64,000 bases of DNA from Fimenecus sp045594885 (GCA_045594885.1 JAZNZJ010000033.1:1-64000), one strand, 5' to 3'; counted from the first letter of the stretch, positions 45,167 to 54,875 are shown. A program made the numbers and translations. The notes: generated by a model from the letters alone, not told the origin.

Positions 45167-47010
45167 TTATTGCTTTTGTAGTAATGTTCTGTTTACTTGG
45201 TGGTATATCTTTGATTACTCACATATACAACCTGAATAATATAAAAAGCAAAACCGTTGGTGACGGACAACACGGTACTGCTCGTTGGGCAACAAAATCA
45301 GAATTACAAAAGATTTACAAACACATTCCATTTACACCAAAGAAATGGCGTAAACAAGCATTAAAAGGCAAAACTCCAACTGCATCAATAAAGAAGAAAG
45401 AACAATCACTACCTCAAGGAATAGTTGTAGGATGCAAAGGTGGAAAACATAATACAATCGCATTGGTTGATACAGGAGATGTTCATGTGTTGATGATTGG
45501 TGCGGCTGGTGTTGGTAAGACTGCCTATTGGCTTTATCCTTGTATTGAATATGCTTGCGCAAGCGGTATGTCTTTTCTGTCAACTGATACCAAAGGAGAT
45601 ATTATGCGAAACTATGGTTACATAGCAAAAGATTATGGCTATAGTGTAGCAGTAATTGATTTAAGAAATCCCACTCGTTCAAACGGAAACAACCTTTTAC
45701 ACCTCGTTAACAAATATATGGACTTGTATCTCGCTAATCCAGATAGACTCGCTTACAAAGCAAAAGCAGAAAAGTATGCCAAGATTATATCTAAAACAAT
45801 TATCTTATCAGGTATGGATGCCACTTCATTCGGACAGAATGCGTATTTCTACGATGCAGCTGAAGGTATCCTTACTGCAACAATATTGCTTGTAGCAGAA
45901 TTCTGTGAGCCAAGTAAAAGACATATCGTGTCTGTATTCAAGGTCATACAAGAACTTCTTGAACCAACACAAGAGAAAGGCAAGAATCAATTTCAGAACT
46001 TAATATCTATGTTGCCAGATGACCATAAGGCAAAGTGGTTTGCAGGTGCGGCTCTCACAACTTCAGAGAACACAATGGCAAGTGTTATGAGTACAGCATT
46101 GTCAAGACTTAATACTTTCCTTGATTCAGAGTTAGAACAGTTATTGTGCTTTGATACCGAAATAGATGCCGAGAAATTCTGTTCAGAAAAGTGTGCAATC
46201 TTTATCAATATGCCTGAAGAAAACCCTAACACCTTCTTTATGGTATCTCTTATCATCCAACAGTTATATCGTGAAATACTTGCAGTAGCTGATGAACAAG
46301 GTGGCAAACTCAAAAACAGATGTGTGTTTTTCTGTGATGAGTTTGGTACGCTACCAAAGATTGAGTCTGCAGAAATGATGTTCAGTGCATCTCGTTCTCG
46401 TAGATTACAGATAGTCCCTATTATTCAGTCATTCAGACAACTTGAAAAGAATTACGGAAAAGAAGGTGCAGATATTATCGTAGATAATACACAGATAACC
46501 TTGTTCGGTGGATTTGCACCTAATAGTAGTTCTGCTGAAGAACTATCTAAAGCATTAGGTAGCAGAACGGTAATGTCTGGTTCAGTATCTCGTGGTAAGA
46601 ATGACCCATCACAGAGTTTACAAATGATAGAAAGACCATTGATGACTCCTGATGAGCTTAAATCACTACCTAAAGGTCAGTTTATTGTTATGAAAACAGG
46701 TGTTAATCCAATGAAAACAAAACTCAAGCTATTCTTTGAATGGGGAATAGAATTTGACGAGAGCAAACCATATATCGTATCAGATAACGCTAATAGAAAA
46801 GTCGAATATGCTTCACGAAAAGAATTGATGAATGCTATTGTGGCCAAATTCCATCCTGAGTGGTTGCATCATGAAATGAGTGAAGACGATACAGACGAAC
46901 ACGATATGACACAACATAAAAATGGAAAAGATAAAACACAATTGCGTATAGTACCAGTTAACCACATAACAAAACATAGAACTATAGCGGAGGCGATGAA
47001 AAATGGGTAA
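45145..47010 (+). CDS. virD4: VirD4/TraG coupling ATPase (621 aa)
   Basis: Type IV coupling protein that delivers the relaxase-DNA complex to the channel. An N-terminal membrane helix (residues 5-25), Walker A GAAGVGKT (119-126), Walker B CVFFCDEFGTLPKI (about 392), and IIQSFRQLEKNYG and the VDNTQITLFGGFA motif are all family-typical. It is about 20 residues overlapped with the TOPRIM gene and 8 bases with the HTH gene. Only one membrane helix is seen where many homologues have two. Confidence 0.9.
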   Translation: MPNITTLIIAFVVMFCLLGGISLITHIYNLNNIKSKTVGDGQHGTARWATKSELQKIYKHIPFTPKKWRKQALKGKTPTASIKKKEQSLPQGIVVGCKGGKHNTIALVDTGDVHVLMIGAAGVGKTAYWLYPCIEYACASGMSFLSTDTKGDIMRNYGYIAKDYGYSVAVIDLRNPTRSNGNNLLHLVNKYMDLYLANPDRLAYKAKAEKYAKIISKTIILSGMDATSFGQNAYFYDAAEGILTATILLVAEFCEPSKRHIVSVFKVIQELLEPTQEKGKNQFQNLISMLPDDHKAKWFAGAALTTSENTMASVMSTALSRLNTFLDSELEQLLCFDTEIDAEKFCSEKCAIFINMPEENPNTFFMVSLIIQQLYREILAVADEQGGKLKNRCVFFCDEFGTLPKIESAEMMFSASRSRRLQIVPIIQSFRQLEKNYGKEGADIIVDNTQITLFGGFAPNSSSAEELSKALGSRTVMSGSVSRGKNDPSQSLQMIERPLMTPDELKSLPKGQFIVMKTGVNPMKTKLKLFFEWGIEFDESKPYIVSDNANRKVEYASRKELMNAIVAKFHPEWLHHEMSEDDTDEHDMTQHKNGKDKTQLRIVPVNHITKHRTIAEAMKNG

Positions 47011-47257
47011 ATTAAAACATGTGTATCAATCAGAATTGCCAAGTAGAGCAGTTCTTGTATATCTATATCTACATGACCGAGCTAATGAAAAGAATGAATG
47101 CTGGCCATCAATAGCCACAATCTCAAAAGATTTGAAAATGTCTCAATCAACGGTCAGACGAGCTCTAAACGATTTGAGAAAAGAACGAATGCTTGAAACC
47201 GAACAAAGATATCGTACAAATGGTGCAACAAGTAGTTTGTTGTTTAGATTGTTATAA
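47003..47257 (+). CDS. Helix-turn-helix protein (84 aa)
   Basis: Winged helix-turn-helix of the type used by replication-initiator N-domains and GntR-like regulators: RAVLVYLYLHDRAN, WPSIATISKDLKMSQSTVRRAL (recognition region) and LRKERMLETEQRYRTNG. It has no other domain. Last gene of the transfer operon; it may regulate transfer genes. Confidence 0.75.
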   Translation: MGKLKHVYQSELPSRAVLVYLYLHDRANEKNECWPSIATISKDLKMSQSTVRRALNDLRKERMLETEQRYRTNGATSSLLFRLL

Positions 47258-47258
47258 G

Positions 47259-47295
47259 GAAAAATGAGCCATCTACAACTTGGTAGATGGCTCAT
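47259..47295 (-). terminator. Terminator of the dockerin-protein operon
   Basis: Perfect 13-bp stem ATGAGCCATCTAC/GTAGATGGCTCAT with a 6-base loop; on the minus strand it is followed by TTTTTCC. It can also stop plus-strand readthrough less efficiently. Confidence 0.75.
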
Positions 47296-47345
47296 AACAT
47301 TGAGCAAAGAAAAAGACTTTAAGCTTTAACTAAATGATTGAAATT

Positions 47346-47753
47346 TTATTTAGATTTATGTTTATATATCATTCTTGCAATTAAACTGCAAACGATTAAG
47401 GTAGGAACAATAATCATTCCAAGTTTAACTAGTTTGTTAAGTGCAGAAGTTGCAAATCCACTAAAAGCAAAAGCTAAAAAGATAATATTCGTTGTTGTAC
47501 ATATAGAGTATATATTATATATTCTACGAAATTTCATAACATCCGTAGCATTTTGTTCCAGCCATACTCTAAATTGTATTTGTGGATTTACTGTTCTATT
47601 GAATAATTCTCTTTTTTTCTGCTTTACTTCTTCTGGAGTTGTTCCTCCGGCTTTACAAAGCAATTCCCAAACCCAACGAAAACTTAAGTAAGTAATCGGT
47701 AAAAGACAAGCAAAGTAAATTATAGTAAATAAAGTTTGTTGCATATAATTCAT
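47346..47753 (-). CDS. Membrane protein (135 aa)
   Basis: Unknown. Three hydrophobic helices (about residues 5-28, 78-100 and 105-128) flank a basic loop (EEVKQKKRELFNRTVNPQIQFRVW). Start placed at 47753, 8 bases after AAGGAG; an ATG two codons earlier is closer to the ribosome site. Last gene of the minus-strand operon below the dockerin-bearing protein, 12 bases after the preceding gene. Confidence 0.5.
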   Translation of the reverse strand: MNYMQQTLFTIIYFACLLPITYLSFRWVWELLCKAGGTTPEEVKQKKRELFNRTVNPQIQFRVWLEQNATDVMKFRRIYNIYSICTTTNIIFLAFAFSGFATSALNKLVKLGMIIVPTLIVCSLIARMIYKHKSK

Positions 47754-47765
47754 AATCATCGCTCC

Positions 47766-48284
47766 TTAATGATAGTATCCCAAACTATATGCTATATCGT
47801 TAACTAGATCTTTATTTGCTTCTGAACTTTCACAATATAGCACAGTATTATCTACCTTCATTAAATAATAATATTCACCATTGTATAGATACGTATGAAT
47901 GATGTAGTTTCTTAAATCTGCACCTGTTTCCACTGAATCTCTAGAAAAGTTTTCGTTAATACCTGCATTTAGCCTTTGATATGCACCGTATGCATCATCT
48001 GTTGATTCAAATTCGTAATAGTCAAATAAGAAATCAGTATCTCTTGCTGAAATTACATATTTTAAACCAATGTTTGGATAAACTTCAAGATATTGTTCTG
48101 TAGAGTCCTTTGCATCACAGTTGTATTCTTCTAATGCGTTATAAACTTGTTCATAAGTTGCTGGAACTTTGTCTTCACCAATGTTTACCATCAAAACAAA
48201 CAACCCGAACAATCCTAAAATTATGAGAACAAGAAAAACTATTCCTCTAACGGTTACTTTTTCATCTAATCTTTCTTTAGCCAT
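47766..48284 (-). CDS. Single-helix extracytoplasmic protein (172 aa)
   Basis: Unknown. A basic start, one hydrophobic helix (about residues 12-33, GIVFLVLIILGLFGLFVLMV), then an outer domain of about 135 residues (YEQVYNALEEYNCDAKD..., ISARDTDFLFDYYEFESTDDAYGAYQRLN). The FLFDYYEFESTDDAYGAYQ string suggests a small alpha/beta fold of the type often found as surface or lipoprotein-like sensors. AGGTGAAATAA precedes the ATG. Member of the dockerin-protein operon. Confidence 0.5.
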   Translation of the reverse strand: MAKERLDEKVTVRGIVFLVLIILGLFGLFVLMVNIGEDKVPATYEQVYNALEEYNCDAKDSTEQYLEVYPNIGLKYVISARDTDFLFDYYEFESTDDAYGAYQRLNAGINENFSRDSVETGADLRNYIIHTYLYNGEYYYLMKVDNTVLYCESSEANKDLVNDIAYSLGYYH

Positions 48285-48331
48285 TTATTTCACCTCATTA
48301 AATATTATAAATTTATTAATCTTAATTAAAT

Positions 48332-51300
48332 CTAATATCCACCAACTTTTAATGCACTTATATCAATACAAAGTTGATAATCCGAATCGTCAACTAATCC
48401 GTCTTGATTTATATCGGCAGCTTCTAAATAAGCACCAGTAAGTTCGTGAAGATTGGCTATGTATAGGTCTATTGTGATTACATCAAATCCATCAATAGCT
48501 CCATCACCATTTACATCGCCCAAAATTACAATAATATATTCATCAATTACTGTTCTGCTTGAAGAAAGAGTCTGGATAATTGTACCTGTGGCATTTATAT
48601 TGCCATAATCGTTTTCAATCTGTAATAATGAACCATTATCACTGACAGCAAAGTAATCGTTAACTTTTCCACCAGCTTTAATACCTCGTAGATATTTATT
48701 TGTCTCATCAACTTCTCCAGTTTGAGATGTCAATGCATAGATACTACAGAAATCTAATTGGACGAATTTAGCGGTTAAGATTCTATCCTGTGTTGCATTG
48801 AACGAATATGATGAATCAGCACCGAGAATCTTAACATTGTTCTCGTACCAACCACTGAAAATGTATCCTTGTTCAGGTATTGCGTTTACTTCAACAAGAC
48901 TATCTTTTATATAAATGCCTGTTCCTGAAACTGCTCCTCCAGAAGTCCCTGTATTTAAAGTTATTGAATAATCGGGATAGACAATATACTCTGAATGGTT
49001 GTTTGAATAATCATATTCCGTTTCTGTGGGTTCTAGTGACAGATATACATAGTTAGGTTCTTCACTAACTGCTGGCACAGAATTAGATTCAGTTAAATTG
49101 AACGTACAAACAACTTCTTCTCCTGGTTGAATTGATGCAAGTTCTTTAGTCTCAAGATTTATTCCACTGTACGAATCTAAATAAAAACTCAAATTAGATG
49201 TATTTACAACATCATAGCCTTGATTCTTAATTGTAACATTAAGTTCTCGACCTAAATCGCTTCTGACCTCTTCCATAGATTCTATCATTAAATCAGGAAA
49301 GCCAACAGACAAGGTAGTTTCGTTATCTGATTGATTAATGTCATCATATTGCTGTGGTAAGATTTTCACCTTGTAATCTGTTCTTGTAATAGGTTCGGGT
49401 AATGTGAACGAGAATTCTATATTGGAATACTCATTTACTCCAACTTCCTTTTCGATACTATTAGATTGAACTATGTTTCCATTTGAATCAATAATATTTA
49501 CAAGGAACTGATTAATAGGTAGTGAACCACGATTGTATATATCAGCGGTTAATGTAAGTTCTTCATTAGGAGCAATATTACCACTGAGACCTAATTCGGA
49601 TATTATCGAGATATCACAAAAATCTTCCTCTGCTTTTTGAATCAGACCTAATGTTCCGTAATGATTATCATCAGTTGGTTCTTCTAGTATTTCAGCATTG
49701 CAGTATGACAATTCGATATTTCCATCAGATGTTAAGCAAGCATCCCAACCTCTAATAACACCACTGACCGTTGTGATTGGTCGAATGATTCCATAAGAGT
49801 TTGATTCACTATCAAAGTCAGTTGCATAGAAGTCAACTTTTGTTTCATCCGCTAATGTCCATACGATTGATTTATCTCCATTATCATTTCCGATAACATT
49901 TATTTCGGTAACTGTACCATCAAATGTTTGAACCGTTTGTTTTGTGGATATATCTCCGTTTGTTACGCAGTTAATTGAGTTTTCACTAATCCAATATATC
50001 TCGTCATCCAAGATATCTACCGAATAATCGTGTACATCATCATTTGTAAACTCTGTTGTTTCGGTTCCATCATAGTAGAATATTTCTAAATCTTCATCAA
50101 GATTAGATTTAGCAGAATAAACAACGATATTTGAATTGTTTATATATCCTGTTTCAATACTATTTATTGTTGACAAATCCGATGCAATATTTTCAATACC
50201 TTGCCAAGAACCGTCAATGAATTGTCGTCTGTGAATTGAGTTTGTTCCACTCATAACAAGAGAGTCGTTATTTGAGTTTTCTTGCCAAACAACAGAAACA
50301 TTAGTACCTGAAGATGCTACAGAATATGTCATTTCCAAGTTCTGATTATAAGATGTAGTGGCTGTAGTATTTTCCATTGCTGTACCATTCCAATGAGAAT
50401 AATATAACTCCATTTTCGGTGACATTTGTTCCAAAGTTACGCCTTCACTAAATGTAGTATTGGCATTTTGCCAAAGGATGTGAACACCGCCTGTACCATC
50501 GGGTTGTATTTGTGCTTCGAAATCGGCGGTTCCATCATCTAAAACAGGCTCAGGTGTACTCCATGTAGTGCCATTGTAAATACTGTACATTAATGTAGTA
50601 CGATTTTCAGCGGAGCGATTTTGTGCATCATCAATATATGTCATAAATAACTGACCATTACCAAGGTCAATTATTTTAGGTGCTGCATAAACTTGAACTC
50701 CTGATTTGAATACATTCGAGTTATCTGTGTAGGACAAGACGCTTGCTGGTGATAGTGGCTCGATGAAGGTCATATCATTTAAACTTTCTATTGAAAGTGT
50801 TTCTTCTGATTGTGGATATAGTTTTACATTTGAAAATTCCCAGTCATCCCGACCACTCCAAAACAATGTATTCCATTCAAAGAAAAAACTACCTGTTAAC
50901 TCTGCTTCAAACGATTCTCGTAGTGACTTGAATGGGATACGAGCTAAACATTCTAATTCACCACTTAGTCCAGCATATGCTCGTGCAATATATAGATTGC
51001 CTTCAATGCCTATACTTGGTTTAACTGAAAAAATAAGCTCTCCATTAGCACTTAATTCTTTTGAATCTTTTATTATAAGTTGTAGTTTACCTTGTAAGCT
51101 TCCTTCAATTTGGAGTTTGAGATAGAGCGTTGGAACAATAGGATATGAGGTGCTGGCTTTTGCAGTTGCCATCAAGCCTAACATTCCCTCAACGACTTGA
51201 CCATTATCTTTTATTTTTGCATAACCTATAAAATATCCGTTAAAATCAAATCCGACTTTAACGCCTACATCATATAAACTACCTTTAAAGCTGTCTCGTA

Positions 51301-53566
51301 AAGAAGTGTAGGATGTATTTGGTTGTCCTATTTTGTAAAATGTCTTTTTCACCTGTTCATAGGCTTCGTTACATTTGTTAACTTTCTCTCTGGTTCCACC
51401 AATTTCGGTTTCTGCACCGGATAATCGTATTCCAAATAAGACTTTTGTAGCTTTTTCTTCGTGGTCATACCATGTTTCAAGTTGTGCAAACTTGGTTTCA
51501 AATGATATATCAAATTGAAAAAGAGGAACTTCTTCTCCCATAATATTAACAGTGGGACCAATTAAAACATCGTTATCTGATGTTCCTAGATTTTCTACAA
51601 CATTTATGTCTTCACTTTGTATTTCTTTCAACCAAGATACGCCATCATCTCTGCCGGAAACACCATCTTTATCAATCTCAAAATTACCATCAGCACTTGA
51701 AATTGTTAAATAATTTCCATTTTTATCCTTATTACCAAATTGGTCAAAAGCCCAGTTGGGCGGAATTTTAAAACCGAGATTACCGCTAAATCCTGTTGAC
51801 ATATTTCCTACAAAACTGCAATAAGCGTATCCTTTTTCAGAAACACGGGAGCAAACATTTCTTGCACCATAAATGCCTACCTTGTATGCACTTGAGCTTG
51901 ACACCTCATCATGTACTTCTTTAAAATACGGAATAATATTTGATGTGATTTGGTAATCCATAGCATCAAAATCAACAGCAAAATAAATGATTGTTCCATC
52001 GGGTAAGCCAAGTGCTTTAGCGGCATTAACGGCAGCCTTACCGTCAAGTTGTCCGTTTTTAGCAGTAAAATCACTTTGTTTTGTTCCGCCATCTTGATAT
52101 ATAGGAAAAAATTTCAAACCGGCTTCAAGAATTATTTCTGCTTCTTCACGGGTCAAAGCCTTGTCAATTCCACCGCCATATGTACCGGTTAAATATCTAC
52201 CTATATATTCATATCCATTCTCAACTAAAGCTTGGGCTTTTGCTTCAGTTAGAATTGTTGCACAGTCTGCGGCAGTTGCGTTTCGATATATATCTCCACA
52301 ACTAATGAATAAGGATAGCCATGTACCAGTATTAGCCTGCCCCGTAATCTTGATTGCATGATGTTCCTGGAATTCTCGGATAGCTTGTTTGGTAGCATTG
52401 TCATATACACCATCAAAATCGCCATCGCCAAAACCGTTAACAAATAAAGCAAACTGCATAAGCATGATAAAATTTTGAATCTCTTTGTTTGTGTAAAAAT
52501 CTCCACTTGCAGTATCCGAATATTTTCTTGCGGCGTTTTCATCGGTTCTGTCATATGGAATTGTAGGACAACAAAGTTTAGTTGTGTTTCCAAAGTTACC
52601 CGTAGCAACACCGACAGGCAATCCTTCTTCTGCTTGTAAAGCATAAACAAGAGCTTTATTTGTGTTTCGACCATATACACCGTCGCATGGATTCAATCCT
52701 GTATATTCTTCATAATTACGATTGAGCCATTGTTGAAAATTACGAATTTTAGAATCACTACCATATGATGCAGGTAATAGCTTGAAGCTATCCATTGACA
52801 TAAGGGCTTTCATAATGTTTAAAGATACAACACCATCTTGTTCATTTAAACCCGCATCTTTTTGCACTTGTTTAATTGCGTTCTCAACATCTTCGTCAAA
52901 AACAGCATTAAATGTTACAACACCGTCACTATTCATAGATATGTTATATCCTGGGGAATATCCCTTACACCACAACGCACCTTGCAGGATAGCATATTTA
53001 TTGTCTGTTACACCATCTTGTCTTCGTAAAATGTTCTCTGAGTATAACCTGCTTGTTGTAGAACCAAAGTTATTAGATAAGCTCGTTATTCCAAGCTCGT
53101 GTTGTAAAGCTCGTATAAGGCCATAAATTGTATTCCAACCTGTCTTGCCATTCTCCGTAACAGGATTAAACCCGTCTACATCACCATATTCTTGATTTAA
53201 CCATTTTTGTGTTAAATAGACCATATCATCTCCTGGCAAATCATCTGCTATGGGTGAGACTTCATAATTATTTGTTACCTGTGGGTATTCAACACAATTG
53301 ATATCAGCAGTTTCAGGAAAATAATCATCTGAAATTTCTACTGAATCATCAGCCAAAATAAACTGACTGTCCTTTCTCATATCAACAATTTCAGCGTTGT
53401 TTAAAGCTTGTGTAATTTCTTCTTCTAAAATCACAACTTCAGGTTGTGCCAAACTTTCAATGCCTGAAGCAATGGCTGACATTATAGGGCTTTCTAATGC
53501 CAATAGAATTACAAGTGCTAAAACAATTGAAATTGTTGATTTGAAAAAAATCCTGATCTTTTTCAC
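48332..53566 (-). CDS. Giant secreted protein: PG-binding repeats, DUF1906 hydrolase-like, CARDB and dockerin (1744 aa)
   Basis: A signal peptide (about residues 1-35) leads to a region (about 85-420) with three peptidoglycan-binding-like units, each having a W/N-rich motif such as QKWLNQEYGDVDGFNPV and FQQWLNRNYEEYTGLNPCDG. A DUF1906 (Rv2525c-like, glycoside-hydrolase-like TIM barrel) domain covers about 425-610: YIGRYLTGTYGG, FFPIYQDGG, YFAVDFDA. A long beta region follows, with two CARDB-like domains (about 1318-1520), a bacterial repeat (about 1535-1600) and a C-terminal type I dockerin with two Ca loops (GDVNGDGAIDGFD and ADINQDGLVDDSD, about 1678-1740). It probably digests or binds cell wall or polysaccharide and docks on a cohesin. 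The GTG start at 53566 follows AGAGGG. A dockerin on mobile DNA is odd. Confidence 0.8.
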   Translation of the reverse strand: MKKIRIFFKSTISIVLALVILLALESPIMSAIASGIESLAQPEVVILEEEITQALNNAEIVDMRKDSQFILADDSVEISDDYFPETADINCVEYPQVTNNYEVSPIADDLPGDDMVYLTQKWLNQEYGDVDGFNPVTENGKTGWNTIYGLIRALQHELGITSLSNNFGSTTSRLYSENILRRQDGVTDNKYAILQGALWCKGYSPGYNISMNSDGVVTFNAVFDEDVENAIKQVQKDAGLNEQDGVVSLNIMKALMSMDSFKLLPASYGSDSKIRNFQQWLNRNYEEYTGLNPCDGVYGRNTNKALVYALQAEEGLPVGVATGNFGNTTKLCCPTIPYDRTDENAARKYSDTASGDFYTNKEIQNFIMLMQFALFVNGFGDGDFDGVYDNATKQAIREFQEHHAIKITGQANTGTWLSLFISCGDIYRNATAADCATILTEAKAQALVENGYEYIGRYLTGTYGGGIDKALTREEAEIILEAGLKFFPIYQDGGTKQSDFTAKNGQLDGKAAVNAAKALGLPDGTIIYFAVDFDAMDYQITSNIIPYFKEVHDEVSSSSAYKVGIYGARNVCSRVSEKGYAYCSFVGNMSTGFSGNLGFKIPPNWAFDQFGNKDKNGNYLTISSADGNFEIDKDGVSGRDDGVSWLKEIQSEDINVVENLGTSDNDVLIGPTVNIMGEEVPLFQFDISFETKFAQLETWYDHEEKATKVLFGIRLSGAETEIGGTREKVNKCNEAYEQVKKTFYKIGQPNTSYTSLRDSFKGSLYDVGVKVGFDFNGYFIGYAKIKDNGQVVEGMLGLMATAKASTSYPIVPTLYLKLQIEGSLQGKLQLIIKDSKELSANGELIFSVKPSIGIEGNLYIARAYAGLSGELECLARIPFKSLRESFEAELTGSFFFEWNTLFWSGRDDWEFSNVKLYPQSEETLSIESLNDMTFIEPLSPASVLSYTDNSNVFKSGVQVYAAPKIIDLGNGQLFMTYIDDAQNRSAENRTTLMYSIYNGTTWSTPEPVLDDGTADFEAQIQPDGTGGVHILWQNANTTFSEGVTLEQMSPKMELYYSHWNGTAMENTTATTSYNQNLEMTYSVASSGTNVSVVWQENSNNDSLVMSGTNSIHRRQFIDGSWQGIENIASDLSTINSIETGYINNSNIVVYSAKSNLDEDLEIFYYDGTETTEFTNDDVHDYSVDILDDEIYWISENSINCVTNGDISTKQTVQTFDGTVTEINVIGNDNGDKSIVWTLADETKVDFYATDFDSESNSYGIIRPITTVSGVIRGWDACLTSDGNIELSYCNAEILEEPTDDNHYGTLGLIQKAEEDFCDISIISELGLSGNIAPNEELTLTADIYNRGSLPINQFLVNIIDSNGNIVQSNSIEKEVGVNEYSNIEFSFTLPEPITRTDYKVKILPQQYDDINQSDNETTLSVGFPDLMIESMEEVRSDLGRELNVTIKNQGYDVVNTSNLSFYLDSYSGINLETKELASIQPGEEVVCTFNLTESNSVPAVSEEPNYVYLSLEPTETEYDYSNNHSEYIVYPDYSITLNTGTSGGAVSGTGIYIKDSLVEVNAIPEQGYIFSGWYENNVKILGADSSYSFNATQDRILTAKFVQLDFCSIYALTSQTGEVDETNKYLRGIKAGGKVNDYFAVSDNGSLLQIENDYGNINATGTIIQTLSSSRTVIDEYIIVILGDVNGDGAIDGFDVITIDLYIANLHELTGAYLEAADINQDGLVDDSDYQLCIDISALKVGGY

Positions 53567-53689
53567 AATAATCCCTCTTTTCATTTTTACCGTAATTTTT
53601 CAAAAAAATAGACAACACACCATTTCTATTTTTTTGAAATAAAACCTTTATTCACCAATAAATAAAACACCTCTCTATCCAATTTGGGT

Positions 53690-53727
53690 ATACTATATTA
53701 ATCGAATTTTGATATGATTTTGTGACA
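53690..53727 (-). promoter_or_regulatory. Cargo-type promoter E
   Basis: On the minus strand TGTCACA (53727-53721), 16 bases, CGAT (53704-53701), then TAATATAGT. It reads into the dockerin-protein operon, leaving a leader of about 120 bases. Confidence 0.6.
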
Positions 53728-53793
53728 AATGCTTCGAATGATATCAGACAAGTGATTAGTGTAAATAGTGCTTATTATTCAGACTGTTGCAAC

Positions 53794-53850
53794 AAAAAAA
53801 GAGCCACCTACAACCAATGGACAACTATGCCCTTTAGTTGGTAGGTGGCT
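53794..53850 (-). terminator. Terminator of the recombinase gene
   Basis: Stem GAGCCACCTAC/GTAGGTGGCTC with a large loop; on the minus strand TTTTTTTG follows. It is closely related to the hairpin at 47264. The 346-base gap 53567-53912 holds this hairpin and promoter E only. Confidence 0.7.
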
Positions 53851-53912
53851 CCTATCATTACGATAGGGGAAAGTGAACTACTCACTTGAAAATATACAGC
53901 AGAAAAGATATT

Positions 53913-54821
53913 CTATAGTGTATTTCTAAAATTATATTTATCTAATACTTCTTTTTTCCTCTGCGTTGTGATTTCGGTATAGATTTCTGTAATTGCAACA
54001 CTACTGTGACCCAACAATTCTTGTACGGAACGCAAGTCTGCACCGTTTGATAATAAGTTTGTTGCAAATGTATGACGTAAGTAGTGAGGGGTGGAGGAAG
54101 GATTTATTCCGGCATTTTCTTTAATTCGTTTGTATATGTATTCAATACCATGTATTCCAAGTTGATTACCACTTCGATTCACAAAAAGTTTATCAGTGGA
54201 GATATTCATTTCTTTTCTGATATTCAACCATTTGTTAAGGTTGTTCCATGTCTCATCACAAGAAATGTATATCAATCGTTGTTTACGACCTTTTCCATGA
54301 ATAAGCAAAGTCTTTTCAGATGCGATAATATCATCCAATGAAATTGCTGATGCTTCACCAATTCTGATGCCTGTGCTTATTAACACATCTATTAGTGCTA
54401 AATTTCTTGAAGTTCGCAATACTTCAGGATTGCTCTTAGCTGAGTTCCTTTCTGCTGTTGCAGTTTTAAGAAGCTCGGCTGTTTCTGCTTTTGATAGAAT
54501 TTTAGGCAATCTTCGTTCTTTGCGAAATTTGAAATGACAGTTTTGATAATAGTTTTGTTCTATGAGATTTTTGCTGTATAAAAACTCAAAAAACATTTTT
54601 AAAGTTATCAACTTACGACTAATTGTTGTGTCACACAAATGTCTGTCCTGTGACAGATAAGATACATATTTGACTAAAATATCGTTGTCAATCTCACTAC
54701 CACAAAATTTAATAAAATCATTCAAATCAGAACTATACGCAAGACTGCTGTATTCCGATATATTCTTTGTGGATTTCATAACAGAAAGACACTCTTCCGC
54801 ATAAAAGTTCAAGTTCTCCAT
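53913..54821 (-). CDS. Tyrosine recombinase, XerC/D-like (302 aa)
   Basis: Site-specific recombinase. An N-terminal SAM-like core-binding domain (residues 5-90), then the catalytic domain with Arg in STGIRIGEASAISL, Lys in HGKGRKQRLIYI, HxxR in TPHYLRHTFATNLL, His in LLGHSSVAIT and the nucleophile in EIYTEI. All catalytic residues are present. Start at 54821, placed 8 bases after GAGGTG. Whether this is the ICE integrase is unclear: it lies near 54 kb, far from the left junction, and is of the small Xer type rather than the longer Tn916/Tn1549 integrase. A 45-base palindrome covers its upstream region. Confidence 0.85.
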   Translation of the reverse strand: MENLNFYAEECLSVMKSTKNISEYSSLAYSSDLNDFIKFCGSEIDNDILVKYVSYLSQDRHLCDTTISRKLITLKMFFEFLYSKNLIEQNYYQNCHFKFRKERRLPKILSKAETAELLKTATAERNSAKSNPEVLRTSRNLALIDVLISTGIRIGEASAISLDDIIASEKTLLIHGKGRKQRLIYISCDETWNNLNKWLNIRKEMNISTDKLFVNRSGNQLGIHGIEYIYKRIKENAGINPSSTPHYLRHTFATNLLSNGADLRSVQELLGHSSVAITEIYTEITTQRKKEVLDKYNFRNTL

Positions 54822-54830
54822 ATAAAAACA

Positions 54831-54875
54831 CCTCATAATTTGATAAGATACGACCTATTTTATCAAATTATGAGG
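54831..54875. repeat. 45-base palindrome upstream of the recombinase (possible recombination site)
   Basis: Arms of 20 bases (CCTCATAATTTGATAAGATA and its near-perfect complement, one mismatch) around CGACC. A dyad with a 5-base centre and AT-rich arms recalls dif/att core sites of Xer-type recombinases. It also covers the recombinase ribosome site, so it may be autoregulatory. Confidence 0.6.

Noticed and set aside
47259..53850. The related hairpins at 47264 and 53801 as ends of an inserted transposon
   Set aside because: Both end in T-rich tracts on the minus strand right after minus-strand genes, which fits terminators; no target duplication or transposase is seen.
53913..54821. Certain assignment of the recombinase as the ICE integrase
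   Set aside because: It is not at the tRNA junction, is Xer-like in size, and the element continues past the window, where a dedicated integrase may lie.
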